From: Streptomyces actuosus
GTDB lineage: Bacteria; Actinomycetota; Actinomycetes; Streptomycetales; Streptomycetaceae
Direction of reading: 5' to 3'
DNA length: 64,000 bases
Assembly: GCF_016921115.1 (NCBI RefSeq)
Contig: NZ_JAFFZS010000008.1
Coordinates: forward strand, 1-64,000
How positions within the stretch are numbered: position 1 is the stretch's first letter; every line of letters begins with the position of its first letter. The notes below the pieces were generated by a model that had not been told where the DNA came from, made no database searches, and saw nothing but the letters and a program-made list of their open reading frames with translations. This document shows positions 63,837 to 64,000 of the stretch, in pieces. The position numbers and the translations under genes are program-made.

Positions 63837-64000
63837 TCAGAGCTTGCCCCGCACGCGGACCGTGCGGTGGCCGTCCAGGACCTCCGAGAGGCGGGAGCGG
63901 AAGCCGTCGGTGAGCTCCGGCCAGTTCCAGAACTCCAGCCCCAGGTGGCCGAAGGCGAAGTGGTCGTCGGGCCAGCCCCATGCGGTCAGGGGGACCTCGC
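63837..64000 (-). CDS. C-terminal end of a hypothetical protein (cut by window end)
   Basis: About 53 codons before the stop TGA (63837-63839). The product ends TAWGWPDDHFAFGHLG, then EFWNWPELTDGFRS, then LDGHRTVRVRGKL. It is rich in Trp, Gly and Asp. The start is beyond the right edge. I do not recognise the family. Confidence 0.6.
   Translation of the reverse strand, partial: EVPLTAWGWPDDHFAFGHLGLEFWNWPELTDGFRSRLSEVLDGHRTVRVRGKL

Overview
The window is high-GC actinobacterial chromosome and almost certainly from a Streptomyces. The codon third positions are almost all G or C. GTG starts are common, with a few TTG. The marker genes are Streptomyces ones: the afsR-afsS-afsK secondary-metabolism switch, a DmdR1/DesR-type iron repressor, F420 cofactor synthesis, an XRE/DUF5753 plus DUF397 regulator pair, and AP-type small leader peptides. 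The gene order resembles, from memory and unchecked, the S. coelicolor segment from glutathione peroxidase (SCO4444) past afsR/afsS/afsK (SCO4426/4425/4423) to dmdR1 (SCO4394) and citrate synthase, so this looks like conserved core chromosome. The only mobile-element traces are a transposase tail at the left edge and two copies of a short dispersed repeat. I saw no tRNA, rRNA, CRISPR array, prophage or biosynthetic cluster.

Layout. 1-2.1 kb: IS3-type transposase end, two small minus-strand genes (one secreted), and a frameshifted HAD phosphatase. 2.3-10.7 kb: membrane protein, lipoprotein, an MFS exporter divergent from its ArsR-like regulator with a clear operator, glutathione peroxidase, a MerR/GyrI regulator, a DUF397/XRE pair and a GPP34 protein. 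10.9-18.5 kb: cell-envelope genes (a D,D-carboxypeptidase with a giant acidic N-terminus, a polytopic membrane protein, a catalytically dead L,D-transpeptidase-like protein) and a degenerate ADP-ribosylglycohydrolase. 18.5-25.6 kb: FO synthase, a PHP metallohydrolase, a decayed patch, a chagasin-like lipoprotein next to a truncated cysteine peptidase, and a deazaflavin-dependent reductase that may use the F420 made by FO synthase. 25.8-32.9 kb: afsR, afsS, a His-rich secreted protein and afsK. AfsK phosphorylates AfsR, and AfsR switches on afsS through a direct-repeat operator that is visible here. 33-38.2 kb: VOC protein, TetR regulator, Lrp divergent from a LysE exporter, a PNPOx-like flavoprotein and an FMO-like monooxygenase.

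39-43.6 kb is a sigma-control island: RsbW-like kinase, EF-hand protein, STAS anti-anti-sigma factor, then an ECF sigma factor overlapping its zinc-binding anti-sigma factor, which carries a mycothiol-type DinB domain. 43.8-54.9 kb: purU, an SCO4402-family protein, an ABC-type substrate-binding lipoprotein, a Pro-rich membrane protein, an HTH-TPR regulator, a Prim-Pol-like protein, a two-gene ABC exporter and an alpha/beta hydrolase whose nucleophile Ser is Ala. 55.5-64 kb: iron repressor, SIS protein, PAS-GAF sensor, a RidA-GNAT fusion, a 2-oxoglutarate oxygenase behind a long structured leader with two tiny ORFs, citrate synthase divergent from pdxH, and a cut-off hypothetical gene. Terminator-like palindromes sit between most convergent pairs.

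The items that look least described are the structured leader at 60.16-60.67 kb, the peptidase/chagasin pair, the hairpin inside the afsS 5' leader, and the cluster of pseudoenzymes.
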